64,000 bases of DNA. It comes from Armatimonadota bacterium. Lineage in GTDB: Bacteria; Armatimonadota; Zipacnadia; UBA1398; JAKPQA01. A program made the translations under genes and the position numbers. The notes under the pieces are model-generated. The model did no database searches, had not been told where the DNA came from, and saw nothing but the letters and a program-made list of their open reading frames with translations. Positions 34,317 to 46,326 of the stretch are shown here, one piece after another; position 1 is the stretch's first letter, and each line of letters opens with the position of its first letter. The stretch lies in assembly GCA_029547025.1 (NCBI GenBank), contig JAKPQA010000144.1, positions 1-64,000 of the forward strand, read 5' to 3'.

Positions 34317-35393
34317 CTACGGCCCCAGGTTTCGGAAGAGGTAGAGGCCCTCTTTCCCAGGCGCGATGATGTCGAGCAGGCCATCCCCGTCGATATCCTC
34401 TACCCAGAAGTAGATGCCGACGCCGCTCCCGCCACTGTCTGCCGGACCCCAGTCGATGATGTGGCGCTCGAACTCGCCCTGACGAATCTTGAAGTAGTAG
34501 ACGCCCACGGGATCGTTGTCGCCCGGGTCATTGCCGCAGTGGGCCCGATAGCGCTTGCCGGTCACAAGCTCGAGCTCGCCATCGTGGTCGATGTCGACCA
34601 GCTGCATGTCGTGATACTGCGCGCAGGTCATGTCGATGACATGCGGAGTCCAGGTCCTGCGGCCGTCGACGTCTCTCGACTGCTCCCACCAGTGGAGGCC
34701 ATAGCCGTGGGCGTGCCCGACGATCAGGTCAGCGAGGCCGTCGCCGTTCACATCGTGAACCAGAATCGGGTTGCTGGCGGCGCCGAGACTGAACTCGTCG
34801 TGAAAGGTCCACGGACCCGACAGCGGATCGGCCGGCGGCTCGAGCCAGCCGCCCGAGAGGATGATCTCACCCCGGCCATCGCCGTCGATGTCCCCAAAAC
34901 CATGACCGTGACCCGTGGGGCCCTTCATCGCGGTGTACATGCTGAACGTCCCATTACCCCTGCCATCCGGGCCCCTGTTGAGCTTGAAGAAGACCTGGTC
35001 GTTGGGCGGCGTGTTCGGGACGATCTCGAGTTCGCCGCAGCCATCCACGTCCCACGCGCGGGTGGTCTCGATGTTGCCGATCCGGGCGATTGAGTGCACG
35101 GTCCAGGGGCCGGGCTTGCCCCGGGGGTTCTCGCGCCAGTAGAGGGTCTCGCCGAACCAGCCGCCGGTGACGATGTCGGGGAACCCATCGCCGTTGACAT
35201 CCATGGGGATGTCGGAGAAGTCGTCGTAGTACTCGCCCTGAGCCTGGACCTCGCACATGGGATGCCGCGTCCAGTCGGGGGCCTCGTACCAGTTCCCGCC
35301 GCACACGATGTCCAGGCGGCCATCCTGGTTGATGTCCGCGGCCGAAGCCGCCTCGAACGCCACGGTGTCGATGAGGATCTTCTCAAAGCGCAT
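34317..35393 (-). CDS. FG-GAP/VCBS repeat protein, seven-bladed propeller
   Basis: 358 residues from ATG 35393 with GGGAGG 7 bases upstream. Seven Ca-binding-type repeats are readable: DINQDGRLDIV, DVNGDGFPDIV, DVDGCGELEIV, DIDGDGRGEII, DVNGDGLADLI, DIDHDGELELV and DIDGDGLLDII. This fits one complete beta-propeller with nothing else attached. No signal peptide is present (MRFEKILIDTVAFEAASAAD), although most FG-GAP proteins act outside the cell. Possibly a sugar- or protein-binding module, or a lyase-like fold. Same strand as the SPFH and FGGY genes (gaps of 77 and 88 bases). Confidence 0.85.
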   Translation of the reverse strand: MRFEKILIDTVAFEAASAADINQDGRLDIVCGGNWYEAPDWTRHPMCEVQAQGEYYDDFSDIPMDVNGDGFPDIVTGGWFGETLYWRENPRGKPGPWTVHSIARIGNIETTRAWDVDGCGELEIVPNTPPNDQVFFKLNRGPDGRGNGTFSMYTAMKGPTGHGHGFGDIDGDGRGEIILSGGWLEPPADPLSGPWTFHDEFSLGAASNPILVHDVNGDGLADLIVGHAHGYGLHWWEQSRDVDGRRTWTPHVIDMTCAQYHDMQLVDIDHDGELELVTGKRYRAHCGNDPGDNDPVGVYYFKIRQGEFERHIIDWGPADSGGSGVGIYFWVEDIDGDGLLDIIAPGKEGLYLFRNLGP

Positions 35394-35470
35394 GGGCTGC
35401 CTCCCACCGCAAATGGGCCCCGGCGGAGGCCGCCAGGGCCGTGTCGGCCTGCCTATTGGCGCGCGCCACC

Positions 35471-36262
35471 TCAGGCACCTGCCCGAGTGCCCAACTCCTG
35501 CTCGAGGCCGCCGCCCAGCCGCTCCAGCGCCCGGAGCACTTCGAGCGGGACACAGAACACGACCGTGTTACTCTGATCCGAGCTGATCGTATTGATGGCC
35601 TGCAGGGTCCGGAGATGCAGGCCACCGGGCGCGGCCGAGAGCTCACTGGCCGCCGCGGCCCAGTCCTGGGCGGCCATCTTCTCGCCCTCGGCACGGATGA
35701 TGACCGACCGGCGCTCGCGCTCGGCCTCGGCCTGCTTCGCGATGGTGCGCTTCATGTTCTCGGGGATCACAACATCCTTGAGTTCGAGTTTCTTAATCTT
35801 GATGCCCCAGGGGTCGGTGAAATCATCCACGATGTGCCGGATGCGCTCGGAGAGGCGCTCGCGCTCGGCGAGGAGCTGGTCCAGCTCCACCTCGCCCACG
35901 ATGTTCCGCATGGTCGTCTGGGCGAGCTGCGAGACCGCGTACTCGGGGAACTGCACCTTGGTGACCGAGAGACACGCGTCCTGCACCGCGTAGTAGAGCA
36001 CGGCATTGACGTGCACCTGGATGTTGTCCTTGGTGATGCACTCCTGGCCGGGTACATCGATGGTGCGCACGCGCAGATCCACCCGCTGCCAGGTCTGGAT
36101 GATGGGCAGCACGAGCCGCAGGCCCGGGTCCATCTCTCCAGTGAGCCGGCCGAAAGTGAAAAGCACGCCCTTCTGATACTGGTAGACAGCGCGGAGCCCA
36201 CACAAGACCCACACAACCAGCAGCCCCGCCACACCCAGGCCTACCTCGGCTGCCATGCCCAT
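35471..36262 (-). CDS. SPFH/Band 7 (stomatin-like) membrane protein
   Basis: 263 residues from ATG 36262 with GGAGGG 8 bases upstream. An N-terminal membrane helix (VGLGVAGLLVVWVLCGLRAV) is followed by the prohibitin-homology core: GVLFTFGRLTGEMDPGLRLV, RVRTIDVPGQECITKDNIQV, TTMRNIVGEVELDQLLAERE and DPWGIKIKKLELKDVVIPEN, then a coiled-coil segment EAERERRSVIIRAEGEKMA. This is the slipin/stomatin layout, which scaffolds membrane microdomains and often pairs with an NfeD protease partner. No NfeD gene is nearby. Confidence 0.92.
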   Translation of the reverse strand: MGMAAEVGLGVAGLLVVWVLCGLRAVYQYQKGVLFTFGRLTGEMDPGLRLVLPIIQTWQRVDLRVRTIDVPGQECITKDNIQVHVNAVLYYAVQDACLSVTKVQFPEYAVSQLAQTTMRNIVGEVELDQLLAERERLSERIRHIVDDFTDPWGIKIKKLELKDVVIPENMKRTIAKQAEAERERRSVIIRAEGEKMAAQDWAAAASELSAAPGGLHLRTLQAINTISSDQSNTVVFCVPLEVLRALERLGGGLEQELGTRAGA

Positions 36263-36350
36263 TCCCGATCCCTCCCACGGCGTTCCGGACGAATAGACGC
36301 TCTACAGCCCGTGACGCTCGGAGCGCACAAGAGTCGCGCAGGGCGAGGAC

Positions 36351-37799
36351 CTACGTGCCGCCGGAGATCCCGTCATACCGGATGAAGCGCCGACCGGCCT
36401 CCTCGATGTCGGAGAACTCCCCGGCCGTGACCGCGGCTCCAAGAGCGGCTCCCACCGCCGCTTCCTCGGTGTGGCTCGCGATGCGCATCGTCGCGCCGAA
36501 ATGCGACGACAGAATCTCCGCGAGCACCGGGTTCCGGCGGATGCCATTGCCGGCGCCCACCAGCGTCGTCCTCGCCTCCACTCCCAGCCGCCGCATGTCG
36601 TCGTAGAACAGCCCGAATTGAGCCGCGAGCCCTTCGAGCAAGGAGCGCGTCAGGTTGGCCGGCGTGAAGTTGGTGTCGCTCAAACCCTCCCACCGGGCAC
36701 GCCGAAGGGGGTCTTGCCGCGAGCCCGTGAAGACAGGCTCACATACCAGACCCTCCGAACCAGGGGGCGCAGAGCGCGCCAGCACCGTGAGCCGGTCATC
36801 GAGGTCATCGAAATCGTGCAGGTCGAAGACCTCAGCTCCCACCGCCCGGATGAAGTCGCTCAAGACGCGGAACGAACCTCCTCCGCAGAGGCTCGCCCCC
36901 ACCAGCAGATAGCCCCGGCGCAGGAAAGGCCGGAGGTCCAGACCGTCGCCACGGACGGGCTCATCGACATGGACCGAGACCTGGCCCCCTGTGCCCACAT
37001 TGACCAACAGGCTCCGCGCGTAGTCGGCCACGGCTCCCGCGAAACTCGCCTGGTTATCACCACTGGCCACCGCGACCGGAAGCCCCGCCGGGAGTGCCGT
37101 GGCGTCCGCCGCAGCCGCCGAGAGGGTTCCGGCCAGGTCAAGCGAAGGGCGGATCTCGGGGAGCCAGGCGGGATCCAGCCCCAGCGCCTCCAGAAGCTCC
37201 GCGTTCCAGCATCCGTTCGCCACGTCGAGCAAGCCCGAACCGGCGGCGTTCGTGGCATCGGTGACCGGCCGCGAATCGGTCAGCGAGCTGACCACGAAAT
37301 CTGGCGCGAAACACGCCAAGGTTCCACTGGGTATCTTCCCGTTGTGGCGCATCCAGAACAACGTCGAGCCCATATACCCTGTCGCCGGGGTGCACCCGCT
37401 GCGCTCGAAGAGCTCCCCACCACGGCGGAGCATCTCGTCGATGTAGGTCGTGCCCCCAGGCATCGGCTCCTGGCAACGCTGGTCCTGCCAACCGATGAAA
37501 GACGACCGGGGCGTGTTGGACCCGTCCAGGAGCACCATACCGTGCATCTGCCCGGTCACGCCAATGGCATCCACCTGGCTGATACCCGATGCGTGCACCA
37601 GGTTCCGCAGCAACTCCAACACGATCTGATGCATCAACACCATGTGCCATTCGGACCGGCCCAATGACCGGCGATGGCGGATGGCGATGCGCGTATCGTT
37701 GCGCGCGGACTCCGCGTGGACCACCTGGCGGGCGTCCGTATCCAGAATGAGACCGATGATCGTGGTCGTCCCAAGGTCCAGCCCGATGTAGCGCCCCAT
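36351..37799 (-). CDS. FGGY-family carbohydrate kinase (sedoheptulokinase/xylulokinase-like)
   Basis: 482 residues from ATG 37799 (GGGGGG about 4 bases upstream). Actin-fold sugar kinase: phosphate-1 loop YIGLDLGTTTIIGLIL, substrate region GVTGQMHGMVLLDG and WQDQRCQEP, adenosine region LVNVGTGGQVSVH and LVGAGNGIRRNPVLAEIL. TGYMGSTLFWMRHNGKIP and TDATNAAGSGLLDV resemble sedoheptulokinase more than E. coli XylB, but specificity is only a guess. A sedoheptulose-7-phosphate product would feed the transketolase in this window. Begins the minus-strand run with SPFH and FG-GAP genes. Confidence 0.85.
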   Translation of the reverse strand: MGRYIGLDLGTTTIIGLILDTDARQVVHAESARNDTRIAIRHRRSLGRSEWHMVLMHQIVLELLRNLVHASGISQVDAIGVTGQMHGMVLLDGSNTPRSSFIGWQDQRCQEPMPGGTTYIDEMLRRGGELFERSGCTPATGYMGSTLFWMRHNGKIPSGTLACFAPDFVVSSLTDSRPVTDATNAAGSGLLDVANGCWNAELLEALGLDPAWLPEIRPSLDLAGTLSAAAADATALPAGLPVAVASGDNQASFAGAVADYARSLLVNVGTGGQVSVHVDEPVRGDGLDLRPFLRRGYLLVGASLCGGGSFRVLSDFIRAVGAEVFDLHDFDDLDDRLTVLARSAPPGSEGLVCEPVFTGSRQDPLRRARWEGLSDTNFTPANLTRSLLEGLAAQFGLFYDDMRRLGVEARTTLVGAGNGIRRNPVLAEILSSHFGATMRIASHTEEAAVGAALGAAVTAGEFSDIEEAGRRFIRYDGISGGT

Positions 37800-38246
37800 G
37801 AGCCCCCCATCCGGCCATCGCCTCGGCAAGCAAGCCGCCCGGCAATGACCTGGCTGCGCATGACTCGCCAGCGACCGAGGCCACCCCTGGCGGCCCACAG
37901 CGCCAATACGCCAGACGGGGCGCCAGGACCTGGCTCACCGCGAAATCGCGTTCAGCGGCCCATGGCAGAAGAGTTCACGCACCCACAGCATGTCTTCGGG
38001 ACAGAGCTGACGGTCCAGGAGAGCCGGGAGTACCGGGCTGCTCCGGGCGTTCGCCGCGTGCCCGGCGTCGGTGTCCGGGCGACCAACCGCGCCCAGCTCG
38101 AGGCGATTCTGCAGGATTCCGCCCCAGTTCTGGCACAGGAGTGATAGGCTAGGGTTCCATGGAGGCTTCCGCGGTGAGGATCGCGAACGGACTCCATGCC
38201 ACGGGGGCTCCACGGCAACGAGCGTCCGACTGGGGAGTGATCGGCT
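37800..38246. other. Divergent intergenic region before the ATP synthase block
   Basis: These 447 bases separate the FGGY kinase from the STAS/atp transcription unit and should carry promoters for both. A 60-codon frame at 37962-38144 (MAEEFTHPQHVFG...) has reasonable composition but no ribosome site or family, so I do not call it a gene. No consensus sigma-70 boxes or strong hairpins seen. Confidence 0.45.
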
Positions 38247-38630
38247 TTGGAGATCAGTGTGGCGCCCGCCACCACGCACCCGGGTGTCACGGTCGTCGCT
38301 CTGTCAGGGGAGATCGATGGCACCGGTGCGCAGGAGCTGGGTGCCCGGCTTGTGCGCGAGTTTGAGCTCGGGCACAATCGCATCGTCCTGGACATGTCTG
38401 GTGTATCCTATCTCAACAGTGCGGGCATCGGTGAGCTGGCCATGGCCGCCAAGAGAGCCCGCAGCCTCCAGGGCGACCTGGCACTGTGCGGTCTTCAGGA
38501 TCGCGTCCGCCGTGTGCTTGAGCTCGTGCGCATGGACCAGTTGCTGGTGGTCGCCTCGGGCCTCGAACCCGCGTGTGCCGCTCTCGCCGATCACCCGGTT
38601 GAGCGGGACTGCGGCTCCAGCTCGGCCTGA
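38247..38630 (+). CDS. STAS-domain anti-sigma-factor antagonist-like protein
   Basis: 127 residues from TTG 38247 (GGGGAG nine bases upstream). The STAS fold is clear: VTVVALSGEIDGTGAQELG, then NRIVLDMSGVSYLNSAGIGE. The Ser in LNSAGIGE is the position phosphorylated in SpoIIAA/RsbV proteins, and DLALCGLQDRVRRVLELVRM follows. It could bind an anti-sigma factor or serine kinase and release it on dephosphorylation. No RsbW-type kinase or sigma factor gene lies nearby. Only 32 bases separate it from atpZ, so it probably leads the ATP synthase transcript. Confidence 0.88.
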   Translation: MEISVAPATTHPGVTVVALSGEIDGTGAQELGARLVREFELGHNRIVLDMSGVSYLNSAGIGELAMAAKRARSLQGDLALCGLQDRVRRVLELVRMDQLLVVASGLEPACAALADHPVERDCGSSSA

Positions 38631-38662
38631 GGTGACGCCCGCGCCGAGGAGTCTGAGCTCCC

Positions 38663-38953
38663 ATGCCGTCAGATGAACCGCCGAGCGGCCGTGAGGCTCC
38701 CCCGCCGCCGCGGCCCCGCCGGCGGGAGGGTGAACTGGGGGAGTCAGCCCGCGGTTTGTCCATCGGCGTACAGATGGTGGTCTGCATCGCGCTCGGGACG
38801 GCCGTCGGCGTCTGGGCCGATCGGCACATTCCGGGGGAGATGCCCTGGGGCACGCTGGTCGGGTTCGGACTGGGAGCCGCGGCGGCCTTCCGCGAGCTGA
38901 TGCGTCTGGCAGACCGGCCGCGCCCCAACCGCCCGCGGCCTCCGGAGCGCTAG
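38663..38953 (+). CDS. atpZ: AtpZ-like F0F1 ATP synthase accessory protein
   Basis: 96 residues from ATG 38663. A Pro/Arg-rich N-terminus is followed by two hydrophobic helices: LSIGVQMVVCIALGTAVGVW and TLVGFGLGAAAAFRELMRLA, with the small loop ADRHIPGEMPWG between. This is the AtpZ/AtpI-like DUF pattern (two-helix protein, FGLGAAAAFRxLM). AtpZ-type proteins help c-ring assembly or conduct Mg/Ca in some bacteria. It precedes atpI and atpB, as expected. Confidence 0.85.
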   Translation: MPSDEPPSGREAPPPPRPRRREGELGESARGLSIGVQMVVCIALGTAVGVWADRHIPGEMPWGTLVGFGLGAAAAFRELMRLADRPRPNRPRPPER

Positions 38954-39149
38954 TGTCACGACTGAGTGAATCATTGCGAATGGACGCGTAACAACGGCGG
39001 AGTCCGATAGACGACGCCCGCGGTTTGCGGTATGGTCACTGAGCCAACAACAGTCGTGAGGGGCGTGTCCAGCCATCGCGGCGCTGTGCATCGATGCGGG
39101 GTTCTGGAGGCGCGTCCATCGGACCACCGCATGGTTTGGGCCGCTGGTC

Positions 39150-39509
39150 GTGGTCGCTCTCTGCTCCTGGGGTCTGGGGTGGAGGGTCTGGTCGGCGGCG
39201 CTGCTGGGGATCGGGCTCGGCCTCGGCCTGCTGCGCCTCACAGAGTGGGCCGTGCTCGCCGCGACCCAGCCCAGTCGTCTGAGGCGTAACCTGCTGACCG
39301 GCGTGTTCCTCGCCAAGCTACCGGTGATGGGACTGGTGTTCTACGTGATCACCCAGCACACGGAGCTGAACGCCGGGGCACTGGCGGGCGGCCTGGGAGT
39401 CCCGCTGGCGGTGGCGCTGCTCAAGCTGGCTGGACAGGCGCTCAGCCCGCCCGCCCCGACGCCGAACGGCAACGCCACCTCAAAGGAAACGAGAGGCCAC
39501 GGGCTGTGA
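39150..39509 (+). CDS. atpI: AtpI-like ATP synthase protein (start uncertain)
   Basis: 119 residues from GTG 39150, but the family-like sequence begins earlier in the same frame (GFWRRVHRTTAWFGPLVVVA, from about 39099). No ATG, GTG or TTG occurs between the frame opening at 39060 and 39150, so the true start is an unusual codon or the sequence has an error. Four helices: around 39130-39180, SAALLGIGLGLGLLRL, LLTGVFLAKLPVMGLVFYVI, and ALAGGLGVPLAVALLKLAG. AtpI assists c-ring assembly. Its stop overlaps the GTG of atpB by 4 bases. Confidence 0.75.
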   Translation: MVALCSWGLGWRVWSAALLGIGLGLGLLRLTEWAVLAATQPSRLRRNLLTGVFLAKLPVMGLVFYVITQHTELNAGALAGGLGVPLAVALLKLAGQALSPPAPTPNGNATSKETRGHGL

Positions 39510-40381
39510 GTGGGTCAATACCGGTCGCGAGCCTTGCCACGGCGGTGGGGGCATCCCCGGGGAGCGGGCCACACGCCGCTGAAGCCGATACTGCCCACTC
39601 CGCGCCCGCCGGTGGCGCGCATGAGGCCGCATCGGAGCATGAGGCCCATGGCGGCATACTCTACGCTCCTCTCCGGGCCGTCGAACACAGCACCGGCGTG
39701 GCCGTTCCCGAGTTCGCCGTATGGGGATGGTTCATCGCCCTGGTGCTCGCCGTGGTGGCGGTTCGGGCGCGCAGGAGCCTCTCCAGCGAGCCCAAACCGG
39801 GCCTCTCGAGCTTCCTGGAGCTCTGCTTCGACGGCCTGAGCAACCTCGCCCGGAGCTTCATCGGTCCGGGCTATGAGAAGCATCTGCCCTTCGTGGGCGC
39901 CCTGTTCATGTACATCCTTTGCTGCAACCTGACGGGCGTCATCCCGGGCGCGTCATCGCCGACGGGTGCCATGGGCCCCCTCGCCCAGGCGTATGGCCTG
40001 AATACGACGGTGGCGCTGGCGCTCTGCGCGTTCGTGTACGTCCAGATCGCGGGATTCCGCCAGAACGGATGGCGCTATCTCATGCATTTTGTCGGCGAAC
40101 CCGTGTGGCTGTTCCCGCTCAATCTGCCGATCCACATCATCGGCGAGCTGGCGCGGCCCCTGTCACTGGCTGTTCGTCTCTACGGGAATGTCGGCGGTGA
40201 GGACAAGATCCTCCACGTGCTCGCCGCCATGTTCCTGGTGGCCATCCCGCTTCACTGGCCGCTGACGGCCTTCGCGGTGTTCACCGGGTTTCTGCAGGCG
40301 TTCGTGTTCGTCGGACTGGTGTGCGCGTACCTCCAGGGCACGATGGCCCATCATCATGAGGAACACGCCGAGGCGCAGTAG
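39506..40381 (+). CDS. atpB: F0F1 ATP synthase subunit a
   Basis: 291 residues from GTG 39506. An extended His/Ala/Glu-rich N-terminus (HEAASEHEAHGG) precedes the membrane part. Helices: FAVWGWFIALVLAVVAV, LPFVGALFMYILCCNLTGVI, NTTVALALCAFVYVQIAGF, IHIIGELARPLSLAVRLYGN and a C-terminal pair ending AYLQGTMAHHHEEHAEAQ. The essential stator Arg lies in ELARPLSLAVRLYGN. It forms the ion half-channels beside the c-ring. Tightly coupled to atpI upstream, with atpE 33 bases downstream. Confidence 0.97.
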   Translation: MSGSIPVASLATAVGASPGSGPHAAEADTAHSAPAGGAHEAASEHEAHGGILYAPLRAVEHSTGVAVPEFAVWGWFIALVLAVVAVRARRSLSSEPKPGLSSFLELCFDGLSNLARSFIGPGYEKHLPFVGALFMYILCCNLTGVIPGASSPTGAMGPLAQAYGLNTTVALALCAFVYVQIAGFRQNGWRYLMHFVGEPVWLFPLNLPIHIIGELARPLSLAVRLYGNVGGEDKILHVLAAMFLVAIPLHWPLTAFAVFTGFLQAFVFVGLVCAYLQGTMAHHHEEHAEAQ

Positions 40382-40414
40382 CGGCGTGGTAAGCAGTCGA
40401 GAGGGGTCGTTCTC

Positions 40415-40687
40415 ATGGACTATCCGGCAGCATTGGCGATCGGCGTGTGCTTGGGGCTTCCCATTGCGGTCCTCAGCGCCGCGTTGGGGCAGGGCAAGGC
40501 GGCCGCCGCGGCCATGGAAGGCATCGCGAGGCAGCCGGACGCGGCTGGCGACATCAGGGGCTCGCTGATCATCTCGCTGGCCCTCATCGAGTCGCTGGTC
40601 ATCTATGCGTTGCTCATCTTCTTCCTGATGTTCTCGAAACTGCCGTCGGTCATGGACTACCTGGGCAAGGTGTCCGGCGCTCAATAG
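40415..40687 (+). CDS. atpE: F0F1 ATP synthase subunit c, sodium-type ligand set
   Basis: 90 residues from ATG 40415, two helices. Loop [14 protein letters not shown] is family-standard. The ion site has Gln in [14 protein letters not shown], Glu-Ser in [10 protein letters not shown] and Tyr five residues after Glu. Gln32, Glu65, Ser66 and Tyr70 of Ilyobacter tartaricus bind sodium, so this ring may carry Na+ rather than H+. The helix-1 glycine repeat (GxGxGxGxG) is altered to VxSxAxGxG, which may affect ring size. Classic operon position between a and b. Confidence 0.96.
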   Translation: MDYPAALAIGVCLGLPIAVLSAALGQGKAAAAAMEGIARQPDAAGDIRGSLIISLALIESLVIYALLIFFLMFSKLPSVMDYLGKVSGAQ

Positions 40688-40799
40688 CCGTCCCTGGCGA
40701 GTTGCCCTGGTCCGGGCCCGGACCGGAGAGCTGTCGGTGCGACGCCACCGGTGGTACGGGTAGGCCCATGGGTCCGCCATCGGCCTAGGAGGCTTGGAG

Positions 40800-41312
40800 A
40801 TGGCAGAGCTAGCCCAGAGCCTGGGGCTCGATCCCAAACTGATCCTGTCCCAGATCTTTGCCTTCTTGTTCACCTATTACATGCTGAGCCGGTTCCTGTT
40901 TCGCCCCATCGCGCGCATGGTCGATGAGCGGAACCGGGAGATCGTCGATCGCATGGCGCGGGCACGGCAGCACGAGGCCGAGATGGAGGAGAAGCGCCAG
41001 GACTACGAGCGCCGAATCGCCGACATCGAGCGCGAGGCCCGCGACCGGATCCAGCAGGCCACCCGTGAGGCTCACGAAGCGGGGGCGCAGATCGTGGCCG
41101 AAGCGCGACAGGCCCGCGAAGCACTCCTCAGCCAGGCTCGCGAGGAGATCGTGCGCGAGAAGGAGCGGGCGCTGGTCGAGATCCGCGACCGCGTGGCCGA
41201 CTTGGCCGTCGGCGGCGCCGAACGCATCATCCGCCACGAACTGAATGATGAGCGGCACCGGGAACTCGTCCGGCATTTCATGGACGAGGTCGAGCACGTG
41301 GGGAGCTCATGA
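40800..41312 (+). CDS. atpF: F0F1 ATP synthase subunit b
   Basis: 170 residues from ATG 40800, placed 7 bases after AGGAGG; a TTG two codons earlier is too close to that site. One N-terminal membrane helix (LILSQIFAFLFTYYMLSRFLF) continues into a long charged coiled coil (ERNREIVDRMARARQHEAEM ... REEIVREKERALVEIRDRV), the peripheral stalk. One copy only, so b2 homodimer expected. Stop is one base before the GTG of atpH. Confidence 0.95.
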   Translation: MAELAQSLGLDPKLILSQIFAFLFTYYMLSRFLFRPIARMVDERNREIVDRMARARQHEAEMEEKRQDYERRIADIEREARDRIQQATREAHEAGAQIVAEARQAREALLSQAREEIVREKERALVEIRDRVADLAVGGAERIIRHELNDERHRELVRHFMDEVEHVGSS

Positions 41313-41313
41313 C

Positions 41314-41880
41314 GTGAGGAACGACCGGGCATCGAGGCGGTACGCCCAGGCTCTCTTCAGCTTAGCCGTGGATCACGGCCGGATCGACGAGGTGTCTGAA
41401 GACCTCGATCGCGCCGTGCGTGCGCTCGACGAGTTGCCCGGTGTGCGCTCGCTGTTCACCCAGCCGCTGATGCCCGACCGTATCAAGCGCGATCTGGTGG
41501 ACAAGGTGTTCGGGGACTCCATCTCTCAACTGACCCGCGATTTCCTCCACGTGGTCGTCGCGAGGAACCGGGGCGACCTGTTCGACCAGATACGCGAGCG
41601 GTACATCGAGCTCTGCAACGACTACCACGGCATACTGCCCGCCTCGGTGCAGTCGGCCGTGCCACTCTCCGAGTCGGAACTGGCCGAGCTGTCGGCCCGG
41701 CTGACGCGGCTGTGCGGCAAGACCGTTAGCCCAAGGTGTGTGGTCGACCCCGACTTGATCGGGGGCGTGGTGGTCCGGATGGGCGACCGAGTGATGGACG
41801 GTAGTGTCCGGGGGGCCCTGCGGCGGCTGCGACAGCGCCTGAAGGGCACCGACCTGAGTTCACTGCGGCCGCAAGCATAA
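41314..41880 (+). CDS. atpH: F0F1 ATP synthase subunit delta
   Basis: 188 residues from GTG 41314, with GGGAG about 8 bases upstream. N-terminal helical domain [20 protein letters not shown] and [21 protein letters not shown]-terminal domain with [20 protein letters not shown] and [20 protein letters not shown], the OSCP/delta signature. It links the F1 alpha subunit to the b stalk. Normal length. Confidence 0.95.
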   Translation: MRNDRASRRYAQALFSLAVDHGRIDEVSEDLDRAVRALDELPGVRSLFTQPLMPDRIKRDLVDKVFGDSISQLTRDFLHVVVARNRGDLFDQIRERYIELCNDYHGILPASVQSAVPLSESELAELSARLTRLCGKTVSPRCVVDPDLIGGVVVRMGDRVMDGSVRGALRRLRQRLKGTDLSSLRPQA

Positions 41881-41902
41881 CCACGGACAGGAGGGGCCCG
41901 GC

Positions 41903-43435
<1,533 letters not shown>

Positions 43436-43468
43436 GGCCTCGGCCTCGGATGAAGGGACGCTAGGGAC

Positions 43469-45786
<2,318 letters not shown>

Positions 45787-45858
45787 TGCTGTGTGCGCCG
45801 GGGGCGTGTCGCACTGGGCGGCGCGCGGCGCGAGCGCCCCATCGCGGAGGCTCGGGCA

Positions 45859-46266
45859 TTGGCAAAGGCCTTCAGAGTTGACATCTTGACCAAAGAACGC
45901 TGTGTGCTGTCCGGCGACATCGTCTCGCTGGTCGCGCCGGGAGCGAGTGGGTACCTCGGGGTTCGCCCGGGCCATGCCCCGCTCATTACAGAGCTCAAGG
46001 TGGGCCGGCTCACCTTGCGTCCCGTGTCGGGCCAGGAGGTGCGCATCGCCATCAGTGGAGGACTCCTGGAGGTGCGGGCCGAAGCAACGACCGTGCTGGC
46101 AGAGACCGCGGAACGGGCCGAGGAGATCGACGCGGAACGGGCCCGTCGCGCTCTGGAGCGCGCGCGAGGCCGTCTGGCGGGAGAGATGTCGGGCGATACG
46201 GATGTGCAGCGGGCCCGCCTGGCCCTCCTTCGGGCTCTGAACCGGCTGGACGTGGCCGAGCACTAG
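45859..46266 (+). CDS. atpC: F0F1 ATP synthase subunit epsilon
   Basis: 135 residues from TTG 45859, 8 bases after GGAGG; the longer frame from GTG 45793 begins with Arg/Gly filler. N-terminal beta-sandwich: LTKERCVLSGDIVSLVAPG, GYLGVRPGHAPLITELKVG, VRIAISGGLLEVRAEATTVL. C-terminal helical hairpin AERAEEIDAERARRALERAR ... RARLALLRALNRLD. It regulates rotation and ATP hydrolysis. Last gene of the atp set; murA follows 60 bases on. Confidence 0.94.
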   Translation: MAKAFRVDILTKERCVLSGDIVSLVAPGASGYLGVRPGHAPLITELKVGRLTLRPVSGQEVRIAISGGLLEVRAEATTVLAETAERAEEIDAERARRALERARGRLAGEMSGDTDVQRARLALLRALNRLDVAEH

Positions 46267-46326
46267 ACCGCGCCGCGCGGACGGGGCTACCAGCGGACGG
46301 GTGAGCATCCCGGGAGGAACTCGAGT

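Noticed and set aside
37962-38144. 60-codon frame in the intergenic region before the STAS gene
   Set aside because: No ribosome site and no recognisable motif.
38954-39149. 9-base inverted repeat between atpZ and atpI as a terminator
   Set aside because: The arms are nearly 90 bases apart with no U-tract, and the genes appear to be co-transcribed.
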